From Ustulina deusta (lineage: Eukaryota > Ascomycota > Sordariomycetes > Xylariales > Xylariaceae): a DNA stretch of 64,000 bases. The notes below the pieces were generated by a model. The model saw nothing but the letters and a program-made list of their open reading frames with translations, was not told where the DNA came from and did no database searches. Below, one piece after another: positions 1 to 11,462 of the stretch. The stretch is taken from assembly GCA_023159155.1 (NCBI GenBank), contig JAJNNX010000071.1, forward strand, positions 171,106 through 235,105. Direction: 5' to 3'. A program made the translations under genes and the position numbers. Within the stretch, counting starts at the first letter, position 1. The number at the start of each line of letters is the position of its first letter.

Positions 1-138
1 TTCTCTGTCTTCGAGGCCGTAGCCTTGGCCGTGACCGTGTTGCCCGTGGTCGAGAGCCGATGTTACTGCTGGGGCTGCCGCCACTGCTGCCGGTATGGCG
101 GTCGATGATGCTTCTGACCGACGCAGCTTGCCCGCGGC
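1..138 (-). CDS. possible partial exon at the window edge, unknown protein
   Basis: The minus strand is open from an acceptor-like GGTTAG at 139-144 to the window edge. It gives a low-complexity Ala/Pro stretch followed by a His/Gly/Gln-rich segment (LDHGQHGHGQGYGLEDRE). The frame has a stop directly upstream of the AG, so if it is coding it must be an internal exon. No start codon, donor or family match is visible. The GC-rich composition and open frame are the only support; it may equally be untranslated or promoter DNA. Confidence 0.2.
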
Positions 139-3100
139 CTAACCCAGCCCATGTCGCATACTGCCCTGTCAACAGTGTGGGGACAAGAGAGAGACACGAT
201 AGTGGTGAGGAGGCGGGGAGATAGATTCTTTGTCTAGGTACCCAATATGTAGGCACCCAAGGCAGGTTGGTGCCTAGGTAGGTAGGAGTTGGTGGTGGCC
301 CAACCTGACAGAGATATATATTCTTACCAAGTAGACGCAGACGCAACGATGGCTGATCAGCTAGAAATAGAGGCCGAGGTGGCAGCGGCGGCGGCGGCGG
401 CAGCGGCCGTGGTCGTAGTCGTAGTCGTGGTCGTGGCCGTGGTTGTGATGTGGATTGGGTGTGGTCTCTCTGGTTGCCGCCTGGTGCTTCCTGCGTGACG
501 AGATTGGGCAGGGAAATGTTATTATTAGTCGCGTGTGCGGTGCCTGGGTATGAAGGAAGCCCTGGGTCAAATCGGACCAATATCGGCCATCATGAGGGTT
601 GGCTGGCGTTCACAGGAATAAATAAAATAGCCAGTCGCAGTCGACCGAAGCGACGGATGCCAACGGGTGATGGGACACGAAAACAGGAGGCTTGGTGCGA
701 CAGGTCATCGTCGTTGTCGTTGTTGTCGTCATCACCATCATCTCCTCCTTCAAGTTCTTCCGCTTCTCTCTCTTCCTGTTGTGGCTGTTGTTCTTGACGT
801 TCTCGACAAGTACCTAATTCACCACCTGAAACTACCTGCCTATCGGCTATCAGTTCGTCAACATTGCTGCCCCGCGTCAGTAGGTATCATTGCGTGAAAC
901 TTGTTATACATGTCGGTACCGGCAGGTAGGTCTCGCAGTTATACTGTACTGGGTTAGTCACGTTGGGCATAATTGGAGGATCCCGGGCTCCGACATGCCT
1001 ATGTAAACTCAAGGCGCTACGATGTTAAGGCATCGCTAACGCGCGCAGTGCCAACCCTGTGATAGGGCCGTGTCGGGGTGGGGAACAGTGCCTTAGGTAC
1101 TGTATACCCAGGTACAGTGCCGTACTAAAATCGATCCGGTATACAGGTACTCCACCTCGGCATCTCGACTTACCATGTCCTACCTAGAACCCACACACTG
1201 GGACACTACCCGTGAGTGTGTGATGGAAAAATGGAGTCCGCACGGGTATCTGACACATTGGCCCTACCCTGTCAGTCAGCCTGTGCTGTGTCCACACTCG
1301 CTCTGACCAAACTGCTGCGGCCCGACCTGGCGATATACCTAGGCTAGCACCAACCATCACCAATACAACACCTTTTCCATCACCTTCATCATAAGCATAA
1401 CGTCTCGGGGTACGAATGGAGTGAATGGCTTAAAGAGCCAGATTAATAACGGAGGTTTACTTAATAGTAATATTGAAACTGTTGAAAGAATAACATGGCT
1501 TTGACAATAAATCCACCAATTTAACTTCCTCCCTCTATACCTAGACCTAAATAGCCGGAAACATAGGAGGAAAAGCTTAAAAGTTCGAGTATACCGACAA
1601 TATAAGATACTATTGCATCTTGAAGATTCGAATGCTAGCTCTTATTGACTCTATCGAGGAGGAGTCATACGACAGACTATATAATCTCCTTGGCTCACAT
1701 GTCTTCCGATGACTCTAACATGTCCCCGTCGGTCTGGGTTACGGCAGGGCAGAATAAAAACGTCACAGGAACCGTGTCCACAAGTGTAGAAAGGTCTCTC
1801 GTGTTCGCACATCTACTTATTGGCATCGGATATTATAAAATATAATATAGAACAATATAACTACACATGTTTTATAATGTTTGTTTCTTAAACAGATGAA
1901 CAAATGAATAAGCTACCGAAAGCGATATGGCAGATGCTGCTGCTGTCTTTAATTACAATAGTGAGTGTAATGGCAATGATGATGGTCACAATTATCACGA
2001 TATATTATGGCGAAGTTGGTGATGCTGAAAGGTCGAGGGAAAAGGGAGAGGGGTGCCAAGCTCTTAAATACTCCTTTCTCGCTGCTAGACTCTCTCTCTG
2101 AAGACGAGCAGCCCTAAGTCACAAGAGAAGGCAGTTGGTTTCTGGTGTTTGGTTTCTGGTGTTTGGTTTATACACTTCATCGTATTTACACTCCATTTAC
2201 AAAACATATCAAGAGGTATAGCAACGGTAGAGAGCGTTGAATAATTAGCTTTGTTGGGTTTAAAAACAAGTTAATGGCGCGAGTAGGCCAGTAGTGAAGC
2301 GGTGAGGCATAGTATGGTCATATACCAACTATATCGCTATGACTTGTCACAAGCAAAGAGGGGTAACAGCTAGCCCGCATGCCTGATCAATCAAAGGTTG
2401 AGAGGTGGGATGTGTCTCGTATACGGTTTGGTGAGGGAGGCAAAGCCGCACTCAGGTCGCCAAGAGACTAACAAGAATCAGTCATAAGACTACCACCCCT
2501 GGTAATGGTGATATTTGGGTCTGATTCGAATGACAGAATAAACGGCCAACTATAACAGTAAAGCAATATACAGAGCTGAGCTACTGTTGAATTCGATAGA
2601 AGTCAAGTGGCTTGTGACAAGGTACTTATATAGCTGTAATATACTATAACTGACAGATGAAACGGAGCTCTTAGGAGCTCTATAGAACAGCCTGAAATCA
2701 GGTATATAGTAGTTGAATTGGGCACGCCTTCTAAGAAAGTCGGTAAATAAGAGGGAGCCGAAGGTGCCTCTTATATATGTCAGGAACCAATAGGCAAGGC
2801 GGCACAGAAATAGGGCCAGGTGATGACAAGAAATAAAGACCCAGAATAAGCAGTCCTAGCGGAAAGAGGATGGACCGGCGTCTCACGTGATGAATATGGC
2901 GAATAAGTAATATCCAATATATGCAAGACTAGCAACAAGAAAACGAGGGGGTCTATATAAGGATGGTGACAATAGTTAATAATCGGGCTGTGTCTAAGAC
3001 TACGTACTAAGTAGATAACTGAGCACAGCCTGAGCCGAGTCTGAGCAAAAGTGGCGATTACGCTAAACCCAATTTGTTTGCGGTACAGGAATTAGTAAAA

Positions 3101-3830
3101 CCTGCAACCTGGATACAGTATCCGGGTAGGTATAAAAGACGAAGCATTTCTTGAACGGCTGCCTTAACAAATCTAACACATCTGGGTAGTGAATGCCGTA
3201 GGTCTCTACAACGTCATGTGAACGAGACCGCCGTAGACGGAAATAATTCCATCGTCGGGTATACTATACTCATACGATTCACAAAATAGAGGAGCAGACG
3301 TTTGTTCAAGTCACTCCAAGGCCGAGGCTCGTTGATCTGAGACGACAATAATGGCTTATGAAGAGCATGTCTTCCCATCTACCCAGTTTCTACTGATACC
3401 TACGTCTTAATCAAGAATTTATCTTGCACCACGTGGTCTCTCTATCGTGGACAACCTCCTAGTCTCTCTCTCTACTGGAAAAGCGTCGTCAGACACACAT
3501 ACCATGGGAAAGCCATTTCTTGGTTTGTTTGTATTAGCCATCGCATTCTTAGCTCACCTCTATGGATACCAAGTACGTATCTTGATATCCACCTATCTGT
3601 AGAGGCCTCATGAACTACATCAGTAATGCTAATGGCAAATCTCCCACATGCGCCCCATGAAGCAGCCCATAGCCCACCATGCTTCCAAGAGCCGAAATGC
3701 ACACCAGTTTCCCCGGTCTCCCCCGCATTTGCAAACATTGCCTTGCATGGATCTGAGGAAGAGAGAGAAGCCGAGGAACAAAGAGTCCCTGCCATATCTT
3801 AGATGTCCTCGGCCTCTAAGAGCCTACGTA
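139..3830. other. long intergenic stretch, no supported gene
   Basis: No credible exon chain was seen. The stretch holds the microsatellite at 380-446, TAGGTA-type motif clusters near 230-290 and 1090-1160, and, from about 1.4 to 3.45 kb, DNA of intermediate AT content with many TATA-like words and short ORFs only. A 14-bp unit (GGTTTCTGGTGTTT) is repeated in tandem around 2138-2168. The 1.4-3.45 kb part might be a decayed repeat, but no terminal repeats or transposon motifs could be identified. Confidence 0.5.
380..446. repeat. GC-rich trinucleotide/hexanucleotide microsatellite
   Basis: A run of GGC units passes into degenerate CGTGGT/CGTAGT hexamers. Open frames across it on both strands encode only poly-Ala/poly-Val or His/Asp repeats and look like by-products of the repeat rather than genes. 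Confidence 0.7.
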
Positions 3831-4133
3831 ATGGAATTCACCCTGGCTCTTTCGCTCTTCATCTGTCTTGTGATTGTGATTATAGCGGTGAGAGTGGATA
3901 TCAAACAGTCGTCACGTGTCGTCACGGAGCCCCCTTCGCCATGCTCGTATAAATACAATTCGCTGCCGTCAAGATCAGCTTTCCCAAACAATGAAGCCCT
4001 TTCGACAATAATATACAATCTCCGTGCTGAGCCCGTCCCGGACTTTATCAAGCCCATCGAGGTTGACAACGTGAATATCGCTCCTCCCAGGAAACGGCCA
4101 ATCATATACATCCAGTTCGCCGATTCGTCTTAG
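3831..4133 (+). CDS. hypothetical small membrane or secreted protein
   Basis: An open frame of 100 residues starts at ATG 3831. The first 22 residues are a hydrophobic segment (MEFTLALSLFICLVIVIIAV) that could act as a signal anchor or signal peptide. The rest is polar and Pro-rich, with no cysteine pattern or domain I recognise. It runs convergently towards the transcription factor gene, ending about 160 bp before that gene's stop. The frame is open further upstream to 3648 with a basic leader, but the ATG at 3831 puts the hydrophobic segment at the N-terminus. It could be a chance ORF. Confidence 0.25.
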   Translation: MEFTLALSLFICLVIVIIAVRVDIKQSSRVVTEPPSPCSYKYNSLPSRSAFPNNEALSTIIYNLRAEPVPDFIKPIEVDNVNIAPPRKRPIIYIQFADSS

Positions 4134-4294
4134 TTAATTCCCTTTACGCCAGCCCGTCTTGATTCGTAGACGCGTCCGATGTTTCTAATACCTTTTGCTC
4201 ACCCGACAGGCCCCAGCAGAGACAACACGTATACATACCGAAAACAAAAAAGAAAACAGGAAGCAAAAAAAAGCTTCACGCGATCCGAGCCGCT

Positions 4295-7200
4295 CTACGC
4301 CCCGGTATCCCAATTCATCTCTAGGCCGTCCATGGGCATGTTCAGCCCTTGTATTATCGCTTCGGCTGTTCTCGGAGTCATTCCCGCCTGCCCGGATTCC
4401 CAGCCACTTGACATGCCAAAGTCGTTGCTGGGCGTGTCTGGGATGGTGAACGTCCGACCGGGGGTCATGCCAGTTCCAACAAAACCATGATCGGCGAAGA
4501 ACGGCGTCCTTGACGTATCTATCTCCGTTCCCTGAACCCCTAGATTTTGTTGCGATCTGATGGGGCTAGTATTGAATGATGTACCGCCGGCTGTCGCCAT
4601 CGGACCCGTACTAGCTACACTGCGCCGCTGCTCTGAGGCGTTGCTGCTGGAGTTTGGGGTCGGTCGATTCGATTGTCCATCTGGGTTTGATGATACAGAC
4701 ATCTCGTTCACATCGCTGCCTTGATTTTCTCCGTAAGGTGTGTACACCATGGGCGGTATAACTATGCCATTAGCTCCGTTGTCGGGCCCCGAGCCCCGGT
4801 CACGCGACGGTATTTGTTGCTCTCCAGAATACCACTGTTGTGTTCCAAAGGGATGGGCGTGTGAGCCCTCGTTACCCTGGTTCTGTCGTTCCGGTTCGAT
4901 AAGTTCGGAGGCACCGATAGGATCTGGTTTCTCATAGGTCATATAATTGCAGCCTGGCTCGTCGAATGTGACCTCCACGCCGCCACGGGGGGCGTTATCT
5001 GAATTACCATCAGTCCTTACGCGGTAGTTTGGGACATTCACTCCCGAAGTCGGCTGTTTCGTGATGCAAGTTAGTATTTCTTCAAGTGAGATGGGTTTAA
5101 ATATGCGAATGAGACATACACTATCCGTGCTTCGCGGAAATGCAGCTCTGAGCTTTGGTATTCGAAGCCCCAATGCCTCTAGGTCGACATCAAGCTGAAC
5201 CAAGAACGACTCTGTCAAGGGATTCTTCTTCTTTAGAGCATTCATGGCTGTAAGGAGAAACCTCAATGAGTCTGCAGTCTGGCAGTCTTCGGGACGACTC
5301 TTCAGGTACTGCACAAACACCCTTGCTGCTACATATAAGCAAAAGGAAACGAAGGGGTTCATCTGCGAGTTTCGTCAGTATAGTTCGATACGTCGTTGGC
5401 TGGAGGCGACATACTGCAGATAGATCCATATGAGACGTCATCCTCATTATACTCGCAATCTCATTCGCCGCCGTGATACAGCGGACCTTGCTCTCTGCGC
5501 TGACTGTCGGTGGGAGCACATTTTTATCGGCCTTAAAAATAGCGGCCTGGTGTAAACATATTGTCGACGTATGAATGTTCATGTTCGTGAAGACGATATT
5601 TGGGTTGTTGAGGCCAGCGGGAAGCTTGAGCTGATTCGGAAGGCATAATGAGGTATTGAGAAGGATATTGTCCAAAAGTCGATGTCGTTTCCAGAATTCG
5701 CCGTTCATGTCGTGATCGCGGTCGTCGACATCCGGGCGATGAAGATGGGTGAGATTGCGACCGAAGAGAGTGGCCATAAGCACGATGCCACCAAATGCCG
5801 ATAACTTGGCCGCTCCGGCTGGGCTCATGGCATCTGCTAATGTTTGCGTTTGTTCTGGCCGACTCAGATTGAATGCTTCGTCGGAGGCGGGTAGGTTGGT
5901 CATGATGTCCCGCTCATCGACCGTCATCGGCCATCCTGTCCCGATGCTGGCATATCTGTCTTCACAAAAGGCCATCCAAAACGTCCTTCGTCTCTCTTCC
6001 CTCTCGGTCCAGTCACGTGGTGGTGGAAGACACTGCTTGACGTCTAAGCCACTGCCATCGATCCGATGGAGGCCAATCCTGTTATTCATAGTAGTGAGCA
6101 CAGCTGGTCTTTCGCTACGCTTGAACGGGACTTACATTTGGGCAAGGCGTACAGCTGCGCCCGTATTCATCCACGCCCTAGGAAAATACATCATTTTAAA
6201 CTCGTACGAGGCTAGCAGCACGTGGGTTTGACAATGAGCTATTGTTATTGAGTGCTCGCCATAACCTCTGATGGCATCGGCCTCGACATATTTGCGAGCG
6301 CGTTGGTAAAAAAGATCCTTAAGATCCTTATATTTATCCGTAATAGAACAAGCTAGAGTCCATATCGCGTAACGCAACGCCACCGGCGGTCGTTGACTTG
6401 GTGCCCTACCAGTGCTAGTGAGCGAGGAGTATTTCAGGGGGTTTAGTGGGAGGCGAGCGTAGTTCGGAAGAGACAAAGACGACTGAAACATACAGATTCA
6501 TTGCCGCCAAGTATCGGAATTTATGAATCATTGGCACCGATGGATGGATTGTTTCGAAAAAAATTTGGTGACTAAGAAGACCATGAGTCGAATCCCGCGC
6601 AGGAGCATGACGGTAGACCACTTACAGTTCGTCAATGGTCTCTTGCGGTGGAAGAGGCTCTTCGAGACCGAGTCCAATCATTTCCCACGTGAAACTCGGG
6701 TCCATACTATTCATATTTATAGGCATGTTGCTTGTGAAGTTGAACTCGTCCAGCCCATTTCCTTGGGGTGATTCTCCATTGAAGCGCCATCTATCTAAGT
6801 CACGGTCGCCAGCGATCGCGATCGGGGGGGGGTTGGCAACATTGAAGCTGGTCGAAGCGGTGGCTTGTTGGTTTCGGCTCTGCTCAAATGCCACGTTCGG
6901 CGTTTTTGTAGTTTCGGGACTCGTGCTACTGCTGGGCTCCTGAGTCTTTAGAAGTTCTTCGACTTGCTCTGCAAACAGGCAGGAGGTCAGCTTCTTGGCC
7001 TCCCGTGTAACGCGACTCGAAAGCGGAAGACTAGCACTTACTCAGCCTTTCCTCCAGGGCCTTCACGTAGCCTCGCTTGGGGCCGCTCTTCTTCCTAACC
7101 TCATCGTAGGCGCATGAGTGACCAAGGCGCGTGCACGTGCTACAGCTCGGCTTGATGCCGTCGCAGCGGAGCTTCCTTTTGCGGCATATCATGCACGCAA

Positions 7201-7321
7201 GCCTCTTCGGCTTGGGCACATCATTGTTGCTTCGAGGTATGGCATGGGCTAAAGTATCAGCAGGTGGGCTACCGTCGGTGCCCTGAGACGGCGAGTCAGC
7301 GGGATCAGCCGTCGTGGGCAT
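4295..7321 (-). CDS. Zn2Cys6 fungal-specific transcription factor
   Basis: Predicted nuclear DNA-binding regulator of 903 residues. The six exons I infer are 7321-7042, 6968-6626, 6571-6494, 6414-6136, 6078-5415 and 5362-4295; introns are 52-79 bp with GT-AG ends and the frame closes exactly. An N-terminal binuclear zinc cluster has the textbook C-x2-C-x6-C-x6-C-x2-C-x6-C spacing (Cys43, 46, 53, 60, 63, 70), followed by a basic linker and a short coiled coil (ALEERL). The fungal transcription-factor domain lies in the middle, with the usual HP..PMIHKFRYLAAMNL, PPVALRYAIW and FPRAWM..GAAVRLAQM stretches spanning exons 3-4. The C-terminal third is Ser/Asn/Pro/Gly-rich and disordered, as expected for an activation region. 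An ATG further upstream in frame at 7478-7480 is less likely because it would add a low-complexity leader. The regulated pathway is not identifiable from sequence. Confidence 0.9.
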
Positions 7322-9176
7322 CGTCAACTGTTGCCCGAAATTAAGAAGAGCGGTTGAGAGTCGGGAGGAGCACCCAAGGTGCGGCTGAGCCTGCTGTCTG
7401 GTTGATGTCGCCGGCCTGGACAGAATCGATGGATGTGGAACCTGTCTCGCTGCACACCGGCGCGCCGCACAGGATCGCAAGAAGGACCAGTCTCAATGCT
7501 GCTGCTCAGCAAATGCACCGAGGGCTACCTGTGCTCTTCGCATGGGTGTCTTGGCCGGTTGTTGGCGTCCGGCGCTTTTGGTGCCTGACCTCGGTCGAGA
7601 GGGAGTTGGCAGATTATATCGTAGTGTAGCAGTTGTTTCAATGCAAAGCAAGGACAACAATAGAATGCGGCCGGTATGGAGCGGGGCCGAGTCCCAGGAG
7701 CCGAGACAAATCTTTAACGTACTTGGTGGGTAAAAGAGGCCACTAGTATAGGTAGATCGGATAAGCGGCCTAGGTGAAGCGGTTGTTCGCGCCGGGTACG
7801 TGGATGTATGCCTGAGGTTATGAGGCAGTTCGAACAATAAAGGCTGATGCTGAGGATAAGCCGAGTACCTCTCTAGTTGTGCTGGCATACCAGCAGCAGA
7901 CCAAGGCACTACTACTATACTTAGGTCACTTTCCTTAGTAATGCGCCTCATGAGTCCCGCATTCAGCACATGCCAAGGTATCGCGCCTGCTTACCGTACC
8001 CGTAGGAGCCCCATAGGTACCACATTTGTCCTGTGTCTATCTACATATGTAGCCTTAGGTACCTAGACTACATGGAGATAGGTATAGCCCAAGTACATAT
8101 GTAGGTAGTAGATACGGTACTTTTCAAAGAGAGGCAACAATTAGGAGCCCAATGTCGAAATGGAGATGTCTATTCACACACAGACCAGCTGCGTTCACTC
8201 GCATGGCCGTGAGTTATAGCACTTGCCTAGCCCCTAACAATCTATGATGAATAATGCTGGGCGATTTCGAAGGAAGGTCAGCACTTGAGAAAATGAGACA
8301 TACAACCTGCCATCCTGTGAATGCGTCATGCAGGTGAGGCAGCAGTGAGGGGACAGCACATCCTTTGGAGATTGGCTGCATCAACTGTCCATGTTGTGGC
8401 CGGCTTGACGAGTCGAACAGCCCTGTCGAAGGGACCGAACAGCAAGGGACTTTGTGTGTGCAAGTGGCGCAGGCAAACCCACTACAGCAAGGATTGTAGG
8501 TGGCATTCCCGGTCATGAGGGAACCCTGACTAATTAATCCAGCGACTGATTACCCCTTGCACAACGTTTTTTCCTACCGGTACCTAGATCAATCTATTTT
8601 AGATGGGCTCTCAAGACCCTGATTTGTAATACTAGCCACACGATCATCGAGTCTGTCCTGATCGGCTCGAAGTATCAGAAAGGCTAACGATTGCTTGGTC
8701 CGCTATCCTATATTGAGTGCATTCGAGGAATGTGTTTGGATGCCTGGGTACTGCTGGCATCTTTGAACCTTGAACACAATATCTAGTTCTCGGTGAGTGT
8801 GTGGGTTGTGCCCATTAGCAATATATTAGCATTGATAAATCCTGATCCAGGTACCCCCAAGCCGAATGCGCGCCAAAATGCTCCCGTTGCCTTGATGTAG
8901 TTTCGGTGCACGACAAGTGCAGAGCAGGCCACCAACTATTTATTCACTCACCAGGCAAACTGCCATTGTCCACTCCAACCCCGGCATCTGGTTCATCCGT
9001 GCTGACACTTGGTAGCTAATGCATGCATCAGGCATATCGTCGCAACCTGTACAACAGCCATAACAAGGTGTGTGACAACTTCATAATTCCTGCATCAGTA
9101 CAGCTGCTGCTTTGTCTTAATGCTATGCAACCGTGCATTTATCCGGCCTCATTAAAGGGCACTCCTCAGGGCCTCC
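7322..9176. other. intergenic: transcription factor upstream region and THOC3 3' flank
   Basis: No coherent exons seen. An open frame on the minus strand at 7493-7969 has no recognisable features and overlaps the likely 5' leader of the transcription factor. A dense cluster of TAGGTACC-type words lies at about 8010-8120. Confidence 0.5.
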
Positions 9177-10509
9177 CTATTTTCCTCCAGGGCTTGCCCC
9201 TATGATCCTAAGACTGCCCATATCAGTATAGGCAAGAGCGTATCGATTGGGTGCCCATGCCACAACAGGAGAAGGCGTTCGTGTTTTGTAAGTGCAGAGA
9301 TGCTCTCCCGTCTCAGAAACGGTGATCTCCAGTCCAGTGCCTATAGGATGGATTAGTTGTATGATAATAGGCAACCATGGGTCGAGAGACTGACCTTCAT
9401 CACTCCCACCGACAATGAAAAGGCCATCCCAAGAGAAGGCTTTACCATCATGTTAGCACTATGTTTTCAGACAAACAAGGTAGTATTTTGTATGCATACA
9501 TATACTTCGAACTGGGCCCGTCATTTTGGTGATTGTTCGAACGCAATTCCACTCGTTTGTCTCCCAAAGTGCAATAAGAGAATCTGTTCCTCCCGTGGCA
9601 AGGTATCTGTTAAAGGGATGAAGTTCAACAGCGATGCAAGACGAAGTATGGCCTGGCAGCATAAACTCCTTCTCTGACATCTCCTTATAATCGAATTGAT
9701 AAGCCGGTTCAAAGCCCGGAAAGGTGAGGATTCTAGTCTTACCCTGCCCAGTGGTAGCAAATAACCTCTTACCACTCCAGCAAAAAGTAATATCGTTCGT
9801 CATGGTGGGTTGCTGGTGGGCGGAGATGAAGGTGGGCTCGGTGGGTGATAGGACATAGAGCTTGTTCTCCTGTATCTTAGTGAGCTTCAAGAGATATCAG
9901 GAGGGCGGATGAGGCAAAATAAAGCACCTTGTTGCCAACAACGACATATTCGCCCTGGGGCGACCAGGCCAATGTGAAGGTCTCCCCTAAGCCTCTGACT
10001 TCGTTGAGGACAACCTTGTTCTTGACATCCCAGAATCGCGCGACGCCATCACTGCTCACGCTACAGAGCTCAAGCTCCTTGGCCGGATTGAAAGCCACCT
10101 TTTCGATTGGTGCTACGTGCCCTCTGAGCTCTGTTGTCTGACGCACATTGGGTTTGTCCACGTTCCCTTGTATGGATACGTCAGTCAAAGGAAAACACGG
10201 GACGATATGGGCCTAATTAGAAAATGCCCATAGCCGAGAGCCGTCGACTCACAAACACGCAATGTCTTGTCTGTACAGCCAGTGGCCAGATATGTTCCTA
10301 GGGGGCTCCAAGCAATAGTGCGGATACTGATGAGCAATTAGTGGGAGCGTGTCTCAGTAAGAGTACGAGACAGGTATACCGATTACTCACTTATTTGAGG
10401 GTTTGTTTGCGTTCGGGTCATGATAAATGGTGGGCTGCAGTGTTGGGAGGAGAGTCTTGAACCTCTCAGGGGCGACAGAGGTCCTTGTTGCCAAACGACC
10501 TGACGCCAT
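9177..10509 (-). CDS. THO complex subunit 3 (Tex3/THOC3), WD40 protein
   Basis: Predicted 336-residue WD40 beta-propeller of the THO/TREX complex, which couples transcription to mRNP assembly and nuclear export. The six exons I infer are 10509-10391, 10326-10253, 10166-9928, 9869-9500, 9439-9395 and 9340-9177; introns are 54-86 bp. Repeats typical of the family are visible: TIAWSPLGTYLATGCTDKT near residue 45, FNPAKELELCSVSSDG..RFWD, FTLAWSPQGEYVVVGNK, the STLTF-like TNDITFCWSG blade, and IAVELHPFNRYLATGGTDS..ALW. The length is normal for THOC3. Intron 3 has a weak donor (GTGCTT), but the protein continues correctly across it (GNK to ENKLYVLSP). It is divergent from RIC1, sharing an approximately 950-bp upstream region. 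Confidence 0.92.
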
Positions 10510-11462
10510 TTGTTGGTATTGGTATCGCGATCGCTTTGCTGTTGTTGTTACGAGCTAAGACCTGGGAAATATGGCAACAGTAAGGTAGTCTTGCATATGT
10601 CATATGCCTCTAGATACCTCAAATAGGCAGGCAGGCGACAAATGAAGATTTTGCGAGTTTTTGTGTCTGATGCTCTTTCTGCTTCTGCTTCTGCTTCTGC
10701 TTCCTGCAAGATGAGTGAAACTAACATGTACCTGAATTACGGTGGCAGTGGCCCGCAGCTGTTTCCGTGTCAAAACCACACAGGTACCTAATTTATACCC
10801 ATGAAACATGCACTATACCACTTATAGTAATGTGTACAGCCTGTGAATAGGTGTGAATTAGGTAGTAATAAACAACAAGGGTTAAGTATTATAGAAATAA
10901 GGAACTAGAAGTCTTGTTTTAATACATTATATAACTAAATATAATATTATATTTTACTAAAAATAATAATATTAAAATAAAAGATATAAAATAAAATAAT
11001 ATATTAATAGATACTAAATTTTTAGTGTTTAAAAGAGTGAAGTGTAGCCTTGTTAGGTAGTATTGGGGTTGGGGGGTATAGTTTTGTACTGTCCTTGGAT
11101 CCTGCCCGTAGTGTACAGTCCGTAGGCCTACCCTAGGTAACTGTAGGCCAGCCTATATACATGTAGGTACATATAGGTACCTTAAGCAGTACCTAAGGTA
11201 GAACCTCTAGGCGCTTTCCTGTAATGTACATTACCTCACAACACATGGGATGTTGACCCATTACATGTAACCTTGCTTTCTCCTGCCTCACAATGGTTGA
11301 GCAATGTGCCATCTAACATAGCGGTCCATCAGATGATCTGTTACCACGACACCTTGTATATCCAGTACAACTTGTTTACCCTTCTTCAACTCGTTCATGA
11401 GTCCGAACTTGCTGAGCAAGGCAACCTCGAATGCGGCTGGCTCCCGGGCCTGAAGGGTAGTC
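10510..11462. other. shared upstream region of THOC3 and RIC1 with an AT block
   Basis: This divergent promoter region contains a (GCTTCT)n-like run near 10678-10705, an isolated block at about 10915-11030 that is almost pure A/T, and a cluster of TAGGTACC words at about 11110-11215. Short ORFs here have no supporting features. Confidence 0.55.
10915..11030. repeat. short AT-only block in gene-rich DNA
   Basis: About 115 bp almost free of G and C, built from TA/AAT words, lie between normal-composition flanks. The composition resembles the RIP-type DNA on the right side of the window. It may be a mutated remnant of a repeat or a nucleosome-excluding promoter element; nothing in it identifies a parent element. 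Confidence 0.5.

Noticed and set aside
289..897. Several overlapping ORFs on both strands
   Set aside because: They translate microsatellite DNA into poly-Ala, poly-Val, His/Asp or Ser/Leu runs and have no start context, domain or splice support.
1620..2540. Words resembling a tRNA B box (for example ATTCGAATC on the minus strand near 1626 and 2524)
   Set aside because: No matching A box, anticodon arm or acceptor stem could be drawn around them.
7493..7969. 158-residue minus-strand ORF upstream of the transcription factor
   Set aside because: No recognisable domain, composition like random spacer translation, and overlapped by equally long ORFs on the other strand.
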